Shown here: positions 6,895-14,377 of the stretch, piece after piece
Position numbering within the stretch: the stretch's first letter is position 1
How the letters are laid out: each line of letters starts with the position of its first letter
Source of the DNA: a virus
IMG/VR virus record: IMGVR_UViG_3300030090_003678
Location: 1,446 to 28,587 of that record
Strand: one strand, 5' to 3'
Length of the DNA: 27,142 bases
The notes under the pieces: generated by a model
The model's input: the letters and a program-made list of their open reading frames with translations, nothing else
The model's database searches: none
What the model was told of the DNA's origin: nothing
Program-made: the position numbers and the translations under genes

Positions 6895-7705
6895 AGCTTC
6901 ACAACTAAGATTTCTACTTGAGAGTATACATTACAATATGCCCTCATTTTTTAATGAAATCAGGGTGATCCACACTTCATCTACAGAAGACTTTGCCAAA
7001 GGCTATGAAAAACTAAAGTCGGAAGAGATACTGCCAAACATTGTGTGGCAAGAAGAAGTTGACTTTGTAGAAGATTTTCTAGGATACTTGAATTCATGCG
7101 AGTCTGAATATATTTGCGGAATAGTAGATGACTGTGTGATTTACAAAAGAGTCTCTACAAATCCCGAATTTGTTGAGAGCATGATAACAGATGATGTATT
7201 TTGTTTTTCAATGAGGCTTGGGTTAAACACAACTGTACAAAATTATCTAGACCCAGATAGACATGGAGAAGTAAAGCTCAAAAAATATGATTACAATCCA
7301 GTTGTTATAAAATGGAATTGGAAGGAGTGGGATTCTACTATGAATTTTGGCTATCCAATATCTTTAGATGGTCATATATTTAGAACCAAAGAGTTAGCTG
7401 AGTTATCAAACAACCACAAGTTCGATTATTTACGTCAATGGGAAGGAGTCATTGCAGGAAAGTCTAGGAAAGAAGTAGAGAGACCAAACATGGCATCCTA
7501 CCATCAGAGTATACTATTTAGTATTCCATGTAATTGTGTTCAAGACCCTCCTCTTGTTTCAGGTCAGATGTTTTACCACTCTGAAGAAGAGTTGAATGAA
7601 AAGTATCTGAACAACGAGGTTATATCTTGGGATAAGATGCAGTACGCCTTTCAAAATGTGAATTGGTCACACAACGAAATTAAAATTTTATTTGAGGAGA
7701 TGTAA
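6863..7705 (+). CDS. Glycosyltransferase-like protein, paralogue of the gene at 16509
   Basis: 280 residues from ATG 6863, inside the phosphatase gene, with AAGGA upstream. The N-terminus MINGLILSKDRASQLRFLLE looks like the first strand and helix of a GT-A (GT2-like) fold. A VDD at 88-90 could be the metal-binding D-x-D equivalent. It is clearly related to the gene at 16509: both share the MIN-x-x-ILSKD start, GYEKLK, S-x-RLG-x-NT-x-VQN (116-127) and a GHI-[FY]-x-TK-x-L block (170-178). I infer a sugar transferase or sugar-binding protein of a phage-specific family. The sequence is too far from named families for more. Confidence 0.6.
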   Translation: MINGLILSKDRASQLRFLLESIHYNMPSFFNEIRVIHTSSTEDFAKGYEKLKSEEILPNIVWQEEVDFVEDFLGYLNSCESEYICGIVDDCVIYKRVSTNPEFVESMITDDVFCFSMRLGLNTTVQNYLDPDRHGEVKLKKYDYNPVVIKWNWKEWDSTMNFGYPISLDGHIFRTKELAELSNNHKFDYLRQWEGVIAGKSRKEVERPNMASYHQSILFSIPCNCVQDPPLVSGQMFYHSEEELNEKYLNNEVISWDKMQYAFQNVNWSHNEIKILFEEM

Positions 7706-7708
7706 GTG

Positions 7709-7921
7709 ATGCCAGCACCAAAGATACATTTTATAAATTACTTAAAACAAAAAGCAGAGTCGGAGAGAGACAAAGCTCTTGGATCTCTTGGCCTTTTATT
7801 AGATAAATCTGTTGGTATAGGAGATCACTCCACAGGAGACTTCTATGCAAATTTGGATGAAGCTCTAGATGCTTTAGTGGATGCAGAAGATAGGCTAGAG
7901 GTATTAAGTAAGTATTTTTAA
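7709..7921 (+). CDS. Small hypothetical protein
   Basis: 70 residues from ATG 7709, chosen over GTG 7706 because GAGGAG lies at a suitable distance. The sequence is helical, with SVGIGDHSTGDF in the middle and an acidic C-terminal helix LDALVDAEDRLEVL. The GIGDH turn flanked by two helices looks like a small phage family that I recall but cannot name. It sits one base before the next gene and follows the GT-like gene with almost no gap. Confidence 0.6.
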   Translation: MPAPKIHFINYLKQKAESERDKALGSLGLLLDKSVGIGDHSTGDFYANLDEALDALVDAEDRLEVLSKYF

Positions 7922-7922
7922 T

Positions 7923-8324
7923 ATGTTAAAAGCTATAAAACGTTTCTTCGCAAAAAGAAAGCTAGAGAAAAAGTCTCCAGCTTATCTAAAGTATTACCTA
8001 GATGATGAAGGTAATATATTTGTTGATTTCAAGTGGGACAACAAGATAGATAAAAATGCAGATGGTCTTTTTGCTTCTTTGCTTTTTGAGTCTAGCAGCG
8101 GTAAGCTAATAGAAGATGTATTAGAATTTATTGAATCAGAGTGCGAAAAAGCAGGTAAAACTAAGGACTTCGAGGCTTTTGGGGCTAAATTAACGCTGTA
8201 TAGAATGGGTGCTTTTGTTGAATTGTCAGAAAAACTACAAGAAAAGACCCAATCTTTAGATGACGAAGTCGTAGTTAAACCAACAGATGTAGCTACAACC
8301 ATCCTGAAGGAGAATAATCCTTAA
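7923..8324 (+). CDS. Hypothetical protein with basic N-terminus
   Basis: 133 residues. A strongly basic start (MLKAIKRFFAKRKLEKK) could bind nucleic acid or the membrane surface. A beta-rich middle (LKYYLDDEGNIFVDFKWD) and an amphipathic helical region follow, with DVLEFIESECEKAG at about 65-78. No family is recognised. It begins one base after the previous stop and ends just before the second GTGTATAATA site, so it closes a transcription unit. Confidence 0.6.
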   Translation: MLKAIKRFFAKRKLEKKSPAYLKYYLDDEGNIFVDFKWDNKIDKNADGLFASLLFESSSGKLIEDVLEFIESECEKAGKTKDFEAFGAKLTLYRMGAFVELSEKLQEKTQSLDDEVVVKPTDVATTILKENNP

Positions 8325-8326
8325 AA

Positions 8327-8336
8327 GTGTATAATA
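8327..8336 (+). promoter_or_regulatory. GTGTATAATA promoter-like motif, copy 2
   Basis: Exact GTGTATAATA with TATAAT at 8330-8335, directly after the stop of the previous gene. A start point near 8342 would give a leader of about 26 bases containing CGGAG before ATG 8368. No convincing -35 element is present. Confidence 0.6.
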
Positions 8337-8367
8337 AGTAAGAACGTTTTTTCCTCGGAGCTGTATC

Positions 8368-8967
8368 ATGATAGACAAAAAAATAGCTTGGGAACGATGG
8401 GATGAGGACGTAATAGATCAAGAAATCGCTGAAGATTTCTATGAGCAATATGAAGACGAAGAAGATAGGGAAATGGCAGAAGATGCTTTGTCCTTCTTAG
8501 ATAAAATACCATCTCTCGTCACTACGCCAATGGGTATGTACCAACTTCATGACAAAATGAACGTCATGAACCAATTCGATTGTTGGATGGCACATACAAA
8601 CTTTGATATAACAAAGTCCATTCAGTCTAAGGTAGAAAAAATAGAAGGCGTAGAGCTTCTAAATGTGATGTCTAGATATAGATTTTTTATTGGGTTGGGT
8701 AGACTGTTTGAGTTTTCTGACGTTAGAAAATCTATAGAAGAAGCATTATGTGATCCATTTAAAATGGACGAAGACACAACAGAAACCGTAGAAGCAATAA
8801 AGCAATCTTTATCCTCTGATAAATTTTGGACTATTTTTGTATCTCGTGAAGGAGATATACTTTACAGTAGTACAAACAAAGAAGACGACAAAGATTATTT
8901 AAACGAACTAAAATCATATAATAATCAAAAGAATAAATTTGGTGGTTTAATACTTAACAATGAATAA
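8368..8967 (+). CDS. Conserved phage-type hypothetical protein
   Basis: 199 residues, acidic in the first 45 (many Asp and Glu). The block FDCWMAHTNFDITKSI (70-85), then VEKIEGVELLNVMSRYRFF (89-107) and GRLFEFSDVR (111-120), reminds me of an uncharacterised family of large phages with an H-T-N-F-D core and an E-x-L-x-x-x-[ST]-R-Y-R-F strand. The last third contains IFVSREGDILYSS, a beta strand pair. The function is unknown. It is the first gene after the second promoter-like site, with a CGGAG ribosome site. Confidence 0.6.
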   Translation: MIDKKIAWERWDEDVIDQEIAEDFYEQYEDEEDREMAEDALSFLDKIPSLVTTPMGMYQLHDKMNVMNQFDCWMAHTNFDITKSIQSKVEKIEGVELLNVMSRYRFFIGLGRLFEFSDVRKSIEEALCDPFKMDEDTTETVEAIKQSLSSDKFWTIFVSREGDILYSSTNKEDDKDYLNELKSYNNQKNKFGGLILNNE

Positions 8968-9112
8968 TTTCTTCTACAAGCTCCAAAAAATGTCACAAGA
9001 CAGTGATAGTGGAGTTGAGGTTTTCATTGATGAAGACGGAGAAGTCGAGTTTGAAATAGACTTAGATATTTTCCTAGCAGCTTTACAAGAGTGGAGAGAT
9101 CAAGATGAATAA
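8960..9112 (+). CDS. Small acidic protein (50 aa)
   Basis: An ATG overlapping the end of the previous gene opens a 50-residue frame that itself overlaps the ClpP-like gene by eight bases. The chain of overlaps (8960-8967 and 9105-9112) supports real translation. The product is highly acidic, with VEVFIDEDGEVEFEIDLDIF in the middle. Such small acidic proteins may be adaptors or inhibitors, but nothing identifies this one. Confidence 0.55.
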   Translation: MNNFFYKLQKMSQDSDSGVEVFIDEDGEVEFEIDLDIFLAALQEWRDQDE

Positions 9113-9689
9113 AAAGACTTCAGAATTGAGCGAAGACTTTTTGCTTGAATCTGGAAGAATTTTTATTCGAGGAGAGATAGACGAAGAGACCGAAGAAAAA
9201 CTTACGCTTTCTCTTAGACATTTATTAATGAAGAAAGCATCCGCCGCCTATATCTATATAAATTCCGAAGGGGGTGATGTCGATTCTGCTTGCGCTATGA
9301 TTGATGAAATCAACGGCGCTAAAAATAGCGGTTTAGAAGTAAACACAATATCTTTTGGCAAATCTTATTCAGCCGCAGCGTACCTGCTTACATTTGGTTC
9401 GCGTAGATACGCAACCGAAAACTCTACGATAATGCTTCATCCAATACTCTTTGATTTAGATATGGATTACATAGCCAACCAAAGAGCCTATACTTCTTAT
9501 ACCGATAAAAAATACGATGACATTATCAGCAAAGTAGCAAGGAACTGCGGCAAAAAAACAAAGCCATCAATTCAAAAGTTCAGGTCTGAAATACAGCATG
9601 GACTTTGGCTAAGCCCACGAGAGGCCAAAAAATTAAAAGTAATAGATGAAATTTGGGATTACTCAAAGGAGTCTAAAATTGCTTACTGA
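9105..9689 (+). CDS. ClpP-like serine protease with altered triad
   Basis: 194 residues, close to the usual ClpP length. INSEGGDVDSACAMID (52-67) matches the ClpP oxyanion strand, FGKSYSAAAYLL (84-95) carries the nucleophile at Ser89, and IMLHPI (109-114) carries His112. The third residue of the triad, an Asp four places before the Ser of the L-S-A/P-x-E-A motif in ClpP, aligns with Gly166 here (HGLWLSPREA). Phage ClpP-like proteins are often head-maturation proteases, while others pair with host Clp ATPases. No structural genes are adjacent that would decide. The 3' end overlaps the next gene by 11 bases if TTG 9679 is used. Confidence 0.82.
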   Translation: MNKKTSELSEDFLLESGRIFIRGEIDEETEEKLTLSLRHLLMKKASAAYIYINSEGGDVDSACAMIDEINGAKNSGLEVNTISFGKSYSAAAYLLTFGSRRYATENSTIMLHPILFDLDMDYIANQRAYTSYTDKKYDDIISKVARNCGKKTKPSIQKFRSEIQHGLWLSPREAKKLKVIDEIWDYSKESKIAY

Positions 9690-10311
9690 ATTAGCTTGTT
9701 ATAACCAAGATTCTACCTACAAGGATATATTAGAAACAATTTTTGTAGGAACACAGAAGGATGTTAGCTGTATAGCAATACCTTCAGGTTTCATGTCTAG
9801 AGTATCTGAGTTCTTATCTCATCAAAAATTCTCTGCGGCTATCGACTTCCCGTATGGCCTTAGTAGCACTCAGGTTAGAGTTCATGAAATTATACTAGCA
9901 GCCAGACAAGGCGCTTCTTTTATAGACCTAGTAATAAATAATAGCTATGTAAAAGAAAAAAACTGGCGAAAAATAAAGGACGATATCAAGTCTTGCAAGG
10001 CGGTTTGTGAACAAAACAATGTAGAAATGCGAGCAATTATTGAATATAGGCTATTTCCAGTTGATACGGTCTTACTGATCTGTGAACTCCTATCTTCTCA
10101 AGGCATCACAAACATAATAAACTCAACTGGTTTTTTAGTAGATGATATTAGCGATAACGCTATTATTTCCTATGAAATAGCTAAAAATACAGGTTGTTTA
10201 GTAACACCTTGCGTGAGGGCATTTGATAGGTCTCATGTAGACCTATTCAAAGATATGAATGTTCATGCACTTAGAATAATGTCCGCCAAAATAATAAGTG
10301 ACATAATCTGA
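9679..10311 (+). CDS. DeoC-like (TIM-barrel) protein lacking catalytic lysines
   Basis: 210 residues from TTG 9679, which has a near-perfect AAAGGAG eight bases upstream; ATG 9646 in the same frame has no such site. The segment AAIDFPYGLSSTQVRVHEI (53-71), FIDLVINNSYV (81-91) and NSTGF (148-152) follow deoxyribose-phosphate aldolase closely, and Asp83 matches the catalytic Asp. The Schiff-base Lys of the K-T-S-T-G motif aligns with Ile147, and the second active-site Lys region (TPCVRAF) also lacks it. It is therefore unlikely to be an ordinary aldolase. It may act on another substrate or as a regulator of host deoxynucleoside breakdown. Confidence 0.72.
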   Translation: MLTELACYNQDSTYKDILETIFVGTQKDVSCIAIPSGFMSRVSEFLSHQKFSAAIDFPYGLSSTQVRVHEIILAARQGASFIDLVINNSYVKEKNWRKIKDDIKSCKAVCEQNNVEMRAIIEYRLFPVDTVLLICELLSSQGITNIINSTGFLVDDISDNAIISYEIAKNTGCLVTPCVRAFDRSHVDLFKDMNVHALRIMSAKIISDII

Positions 10312-10313
10312 TG

Positions 10314-10323
10314 GTGTATAATA
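10314..10323 (+). promoter_or_regulatory. GTGTATAATA promoter-like motif, copy 3
   Basis: Exact GTGTATAATA just after the stop at 10309-10311. A start point near 10329 would produce a leader of about 69 bases before the probable virion protein gene, ending in AGAAAGG and ATG 10398. This suggests strong, separate expression of that gene. Confidence 0.6.
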
Positions 10324-10397
10324 TATATAGGGACTGGATTTTATTGTTGGACAAAAAGGAACTGTGCAGAATAGTCATATTATAGAAAGGCTTAAAA

Positions 10398-11027
10398 ATG
10401 GCTGTAAGCACACATAAACAAGAAGCTGTATCTGGCAACGGATACAACCCTGACAAGGGAACTATTCTTAACGGCGGTAATATTTCTGGTAGCAAGTTTC
10501 AAGCAAAATCTCCTATTGATACCGTAAGAGGCTTGAAGCAAAGTGGTGCAATGGTTATTGATAGCGATTGGACTAATGAAGCTAAATCTGATGGAACTAT
10601 TGCTTACTTCCCAACAGTTCGTACTGCAACCAATACTGGTTTCATTATGAGAGGTGGAGTAGGCAACCAAGTTGGTGGAGTTGCTTCATTCAATCCTATT
10701 GAAATCAATGGTTCTGATACTACTTCTCGTCCTAATGGAAATATCCATAAGATTGTTAAGAGTGTACAACAAGGTACTTGGGCAGATCGAACATTCGATA
10801 TTCTCACTGGTACTTTAGTTAAAGGAACTAATGCTGGAACAGCATATAACTTCGTGCAGAAAGATGGTTCTACTGCTGCGATTGATGATGCTGCATCTCC
10901 AACTAGATCAACTCCGGGTGAATTCTATATCCTATCTAACTTCACAGACTTTGACGGCACTAGCGTAAGCGGTGACGGAACTGGCGCTGAAAATATGATG
11001 GATTATAGCGCTATCACTGGTGGTTAA
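10398..11027 (+). CDS. Probable virion structural protein
   Basis: 209 residues without cysteine and rich in Gly, Ser, Thr, Asn and Asp, with short strands separated by turns (for example TNTGFIMRGGVGNQVGGVAS). This composition is usual for head decoration, fibre or other exposed virion proteins. There is no signal peptide or membrane segment. It has its own promoter-like site and a 70-base leader, and a strong terminator lies two genes downstream, consistent with high late expression. I recognise no named family. Mass spectrometry of virions would test this directly. Confidence 0.55.
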   Translation: MAVSTHKQEAVSGNGYNPDKGTILNGGNISGSKFQAKSPIDTVRGLKQSGAMVIDSDWTNEAKSDGTIAYFPTVRTATNTGFIMRGGVGNQVGGVASFNPIEINGSDTTSRPNGNIHKIVKSVQQGTWADRTFDILTGTLVKGTNAGTAYNFVQKDGSTAAIDDAASPTRSTPGEFYILSNFTDFDGTSVSGDGTGAENMMDYSAITGG

Positions 11028-11051
11028 TTTTAGTTCAATTTGAGGTGTATC

Positions 11052-11363
11052 ATGAGTCCAGAAATGCCAGCACTTGCCGCAGTTATAGCGGTCACTATGG
11101 GATTGATAAAGGTAATCGAGATGTTGATTAACAAGAATTCTAGTAAGGGATCAATTTTGACAGGTGAAGAAAGAGGTTGGTTACAAGGATTACATGACTT
11201 GCACGAAAAGTGCGATACCGATGGCACTCCTTTAGTTTACGTTCCTAGAAGTTGGGCTGAGATTCAACGTAATATGCAGCACGTAATGACTAAGATCGTT
11301 AACGACCAAAGAAGGATTGCTGATATTTTGGAAAGAATTGACAAAAAACTAGATGATAAATAG
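11052..11363 (+). CDS. Membrane-anchored coiled-coil protein
   Basis: 103 residues from ATG 11052, chosen because GAGGTG ends a few bases upstream; the TTG at 11040 would start before that site. Residues 5-26 (MPALAAVIAVTMGLIKVIEM) form a membrane segment. A middle region has GEERGWLQGLHDLHEKCDTDG, and the C-terminal helix (about 62-100) has heptad spacing. An N-terminal anchor with a cytoplasmic or periplasmic coil is seen in tail-associated and lysis proteins, but I cannot identify the family. It is the last gene before a strong terminator. Confidence 0.6.
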   Translation: MSPEMPALAAVIAVTMGLIKVIEMLINKNSSKGSILTGEERGWLQGLHDLHEKCDTDGTPLVYVPRSWAEIQRNMQHVMTKIVNDQRRIADILERIDKKLDDK

Positions 11364-11370
11364 TTAGTTG

Positions 11371-11408
11371 AGAGGACGCAGCCAAGCGTTGCGTCCTCTA
11401 TTTTTTTT
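11371..11408 (+). terminator. Strong rho-independent terminator
   Basis: AGAGGACGCA (11371-11380) and TGCGTCCTCT (11390-11399) form a perfect 10-bp stem with a 9-base loop. One A and eight T follow (11401-11408). It lies 8 bases after the stop of the preceding gene and is the best terminator in the window. It ends the unit that began at the 10314 promoter-like site. Confidence 0.93.
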
Positions 11409-11419
11409 GGAGAAATAAA

Positions 11420-11662
11420 ATGAAAGAAGCAATAAAAAGCAAAAAGGGAATCATGGCAATAGTGTCAATAATTATGGCACTAGCACTTGCTATTTGGCAA
11501 AACGGAGGACTTGATGGAATTATTATAGACGTTCCGGGATCTGATCCCATTGAAGTTAATATTCCAGAAAGTTGTGAAGATTGTGAAGAGGCTTGTAAGT
11601 GCGATATTGATGGTGGCGATTGTGTCTGCGACACTGGTTGCTCCTGCCCTATCTGCGCCTGA
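11420..11662 (+). CDS. Cys-rich membrane protein (80 aa)
   Basis: 80 residues with a TTGGAG ribosome site. A lysine-rich start is followed by a membrane segment (about 10-26, GIMAIVSIIMALALAIW), a short spacer and an acidic tail. The last 29 residues (52-80) hold nine cysteines, spaced C-x2-C-x3-C-x-C-x6-C-x-C-x3-C-x-C-x2-C. The tail could bind metal or form disulfides outside the membrane. The 3' 89 bases or so are also read in a second frame by the next gene. No named family is recognised. Confidence 0.6.
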   Translation: MKEAIKSKKGIMAIVSIIMALALAIWQNGGLDGIIIDVPGSDPIEVNIPESCEDCEEACKCDIDGGDCVCDTGCSCPICA

Positions 11663-12092
11663 TAACTATGAAGTAGAAGTAGTTGAATATTGCGACTACA
11701 TAGAACTTAATCATGTTTACAGGTACGACGAAATAGACGAGAGAGTGGTCTGCTATATGAAGCAGGCCATTTTCTGGTCTTTTAGGTATGACGTTTTACT
11801 ACCAGTTAGGAATAAAGAAGGTAAGCTGACTGACGAATACAAAATGACTTCTAGTTTTGTCATAAGGGATTACGTTGTACTAAAAGAAGGATGGAGCAAC
11901 AAACAAAACGTAAGATGGCATTTTATTAATGGTAAGTGGCATTTTACTTTCTATGACATGAATAGTGACACTTACTTACGGGTTATATGCGATAGTATAA
12001 AGACAAGCCACACAAACTACGACGTTGAACGTAGAAATCTTAAACTAATAAAAAAAGAATTCAGACATGAGTTCATGGAGAAAAGAGAATGA
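11574..12092 (+). CDS. Secreted hypothetical protein overlapping the Cys-rich gene
   Basis: 172 residues from GTG 11574 (GTG 11583 and a TTG at 11550 are alternatives in the same frame). The start gives a textbook signal peptide: Lys/Arg-rich n-region, a hydrophobic core LVSAILMVAIVSATLVAP and an A-L-S-A cleavage site. The mature part is Tyr/Trp/Phe-rich and beta-strand-like, with NVRWHFINGKWHFTFYD in its second half and a basic C-terminal helix. No AUG-type start exists downstream that would keep the fold, so initiation must lie inside the preceding gene, or the ribosome shifts +1 from it. The protein is likely exported. Function unknown. Confidence 0.55.
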   Translation: MKIVKRLVSAILMVAIVSATLVAPALSAPDNYEVEVVEYCDYIELNHVYRYDEIDERVVCYMKQAIFWSFRYDVLLPVRNKEGKLTDEYKMTSSFVIRDYVVLKEGWSNKQNVRWHFINGKWHFTFYDMNSDTYLRVICDSIKTSHTNYDVERRNLKLIKKEFRHEFMEKRE

Positions 12093-12481
12093 AATATCCA
12101 AAAATTAGAGCAGAATGGCGACCAATCGAGAACCTTGATATAAATGTGACAAGCCAAGAATTTAAAATTTATGTCAACGGTATAAGAAAAGGCAAAGAGA
12201 TTTTTGACCGTTGGGTCAGAGATCATGAATTTTTCGTGCCAGCTTGGGATGAAAAAGGAAATCTTTTAGAAGAACCGACAAGAATACATTACACTGTCGA
12301 AGCCAAAACTGATAACTTTGCATCTGAAGTTGTGGCTTCAAATGTTATAGAACTACAAAGTATTGCTATTGATGAAAACCCAACGGACTTGAAGGTGTCC
12401 GTAATGCCCTTTCCGCAATTTTATCAAGAACACAATCCGTCAGGTTCAAGCGTTTCTATCGTGGCTAGTGGGGTTATTTAG
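12089..12481 (+). CDS. Hypothetical protein with beta-sandwich-like C-terminus
   Basis: 130 residues, ATGA-coupled to the preceding gene. The sequence is beta-rich, with no signal peptide. The region about 70-95 (HYTVEAKTDNFASEVVASN) resembles the last strands of an FN3-like sandwich, a fold common in phage tail and surface proteins. I cannot assign a family. It ends directly before the ATG of the dipeptidase gene, so it is probably in the same operon. Confidence 0.55.
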   Translation: MKYPKIRAEWRPIENLDINVTSQEFKIYVNGIRKGKEIFDRWVRDHEFFVPAWDEKGNLLEEPTRIHYTVEAKTDNFASEVVASNVIELQSIAIDENPTDLKVSVMPFPQFYQEHNPSGSSVSIVASGVI

Positions 12482-13741
12482 ATGAACTGGCAAGACATTC
12501 ACGATCAAGCCATCGTATTCGATTGGCACAATCACGGCACACTTAAAAATTTCTTGTTCGACCGTTCTCTTGACGGTAAAGATTCTAGGTTCTTGACTAA
12601 ATTATTCAAAAGGTCTTTCTGGCCTTTGAGTGAAAGAAACACTTTACCAAAGATGGAAGAAGGAGGATTAAACGTAGTTCTTTCGACTTCCTATATACCT
12701 GAAATAGAATGGGTGGACGATCAAAAGCTAATTAAGTTTTTGAAATGGTTGTATCCATCAGTAAACAAAAGAGTCTTTCAACCAACTTACTTTGATGCAA
12801 CTAATGCGATGATGGATCGCATGGAAGAAGAAGTAGAATTGTACAATGATGTTTCTCTGATTTTAGATTCTGACAGCAAATTTAAGTTTGTAAAAAGCAT
12901 CAAAGAATTAGAAGATGCTATTGTTAATAGTGACATAGCCATGATTCATTCTGTTGAAGGAGGTCATTCACTTAATGGAGAGCTAGCAAAGAAAAGAGTA
13001 GAAGAATCCACTGCCTTGAAACCACTCATTGAAAACGAATTGCTGAAAAACCTTGAGCATTTTTACGACAGAGGCGTGGCTTATCTTACTCTTGCTCACT
13101 TTTATCCAAATCATTTAGTGTCTCCTGTATTTCCATATCCAGAATATGGGATTAAGAAAAGTAACTGGAAGAACTTGATGGCAGGCTGGGATATGAATAA
13201 AGGTCTAACTTCTATAGGCAAAAAGGTTGTAGAAGCGATGAAAGACATGGGTATGATAATAGATATAACCCATTGCACGCCCAAAGCCCGTTCTGAAGTG
13301 TATGATATAGTAGGAAATGACTTATCAAAAGTTGTGGCTAGCCATATCGGTGCATTTTCTGTTAATCCAGACCCTTTGAATTTGGAAGACTGGGAAATAA
13401 AATGGTTGGCAGATCATAATTGTTTGATAGGCATAATATTTATGAATTACTGGCTTAGTCCTATAGATACAGGTCTGGGCTTGAAGTACATAGAAAAAAC
13501 AATAGACCATATAATAAATGTAGCTGGCGATGAAGTCTTGGCTATAGGGACTGATTTCGATGGATTCACTGATCCACCAGATGAGATAACAGACATTTCT
13601 GAACTTCCTAGATTAACTAGATATCTAAAATGTTTTAGATCAGGTATTGGTGAGGATAAATATTCAAATGAAACAATAGCCAATATACTTGGCAGAAACT
13701 CCTTACGTTTTATCCTAGAAGGATGGGGCAAGAAAAAATGA
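12482..13741 (+). CDS. Membrane dipeptidase-like (peptidase M19) metallohydrolase
   Basis: 419 residues. The amidohydrolase-type M19 motifs are present in order: FDWHNHG (13-19) with His16 and His18, SVEGGH (157-162) with Glu159, LTLAH (202-206), DITH (261-264) with His264, ASH (286-288) and GTDFDG (356-361) with Asp358. M19 enzymes use two zinc ions to cleave dipeptides, some with D-amino acids. The first motif is usually H-x-D; here it is H-x-H. There is no signal peptide, so it should act in the cytoplasm unless exported by lysis. In a phage it might trim peptidoglycan-derived dipeptides. Such genes are rare in phages as far as I know. Confidence 0.85.
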   Translation: MNWQDIHDQAIVFDWHNHGTLKNFLFDRSLDGKDSRFLTKLFKRSFWPLSERNTLPKMEEGGLNVVLSTSYIPEIEWVDDQKLIKFLKWLYPSVNKRVFQPTYFDATNAMMDRMEEEVELYNDVSLILDSDSKFKFVKSIKELEDAIVNSDIAMIHSVEGGHSLNGELAKKRVEESTALKPLIENELLKNLEHFYDRGVAYLTLAHFYPNHLVSPVFPYPEYGIKKSNWKNLMAGWDMNKGLTSIGKKVVEAMKDMGMIIDITHCTPKARSEVYDIVGNDLSKVVASHIGAFSVNPDPLNLEDWEIKWLADHNCLIGIIFMNYWLSPIDTGLGLKYIEKTIDHIINVAGDEVLAIGTDFDGFTDPPDEITDISELPRLTRYLKCFRSGIGEDKYSNETIANILGRNSLRFILEGWGKKK

Positions 13742-14376
13742 AAAAATACATAGAAGCATTAAAACAATACGCTGACCAAGCAACTACTAGTGATGCAAAA
13801 ACTGGAGCTTGCTGGCAAGGTTATGAAAGAGTACCTAATACAAAAAAAGGAGAACCGGGTTCTTGTAGAAAAATTGGATCAAGTAAAGCAGATAATGATC
13901 CTACTATAAGTGATGCAAAAACTGGTGCTTGCTGGGAGGGCTATCAAAGAGTTCCTAACACTAAGAAAGGTGAGCCGGGTTCTTGTGAAAAAATTAATGC
14001 AGGAGAAACAGAGGCGGATTATAAATATGAAAATCCAAAAACTGGTGAAATATTTATATACTCACGAAGAGGAACTTATAGAAAGAATGGAACAAATTTA
14101 ATCTATAAGGGAATTGCAGAAAAGTCAGAGGCTGCTGAATACCAAGGAAGAAAAGTAACATTAAACAAACCATTCTTAACACCAGATGGGCCAAAGAAAC
14201 GTTCTGTTTATGTAAAGAACGATAAAGGTAATGTTGTTAAAGTAAACTTTGGTGACCCTAATATGAAAATCAAGAAGAACGACCCAGAAAGACGTAAGAG
14301 TTTTAGAGCTAGGCATAACTGCGATAATCCGGGTCCTAAATGGAAGGCAAGATATTGGTCTTGTAAAATGTGGTAA
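13738..14376 (+). CDS. Repeat protein with phage-typical C-terminal domain
   Basis: 212 residues from ATG 13738, an exact ATGA overlap with the preceding gene; ATG 13723 has no usable ribosome site. Two copies of a 29-residue unit begin at Ser18 and Ser58, with pattern TGACW-x-GY-x-RVPNTKKGEPGSC. The C-terminal region (about 143-212) includes VYVKNDKGNVVKVNFGDPNM and RRKSFRARHNCDNPG and ends ARYWSCKMW. This block is one I remember as a conserved domain in phage proteins near or fused to head-maturation proteases or scaffolds. A capsid assembly role is possible but unproven. Confidence 0.65.
   Translation: MKKYIEALKQYADQATTSDAKTGACWQGYERVPNTKKGEPGSCRKIGSSKADNDPTISDAKTGACWEGYQRVPNTKKGEPGSCEKINAGETEADYKYENPKTGEIFIYSRRGTYRKNGTNLIYKGIAEKSEAAEYQGRKVTLNKPFLTPDGPKKRSVYVKNDKGNVVKVNFGDPNMKIKKNDPERRKSFRARHNCDNPGPKWKARYWSCKMW
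13789..13995 (+). repeat. Two 87-bp in-frame direct repeats, 120 bp apart
   Basis: Copy 1 spans 13789-13875 and copy 2 spans 13909-13995, both starting AGTGATGCAAAAACTGG. They are similar at both DNA and protein level (29 codons each) with mostly silent or conservative changes, so the duplication is under protein-level selection. The period is exactly 40 codons. Confidence 0.85.
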
Positions 14377-14377
14377 C

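Noticed and set aside
9646-9678. ATG 9646 as start of the DeoC-like gene.
   Set aside because: It has no ribosome site and adds 11 residues not related to the family, whereas TTG 9679 follows AAAGGAG.
13910-14101. A plus-strand 63-codon frame inside the repeat-protein gene.
   Set aside because: It lies wholly within a better-supported gene in another frame and encodes a Lys/Arg-rich sequence with no motif.
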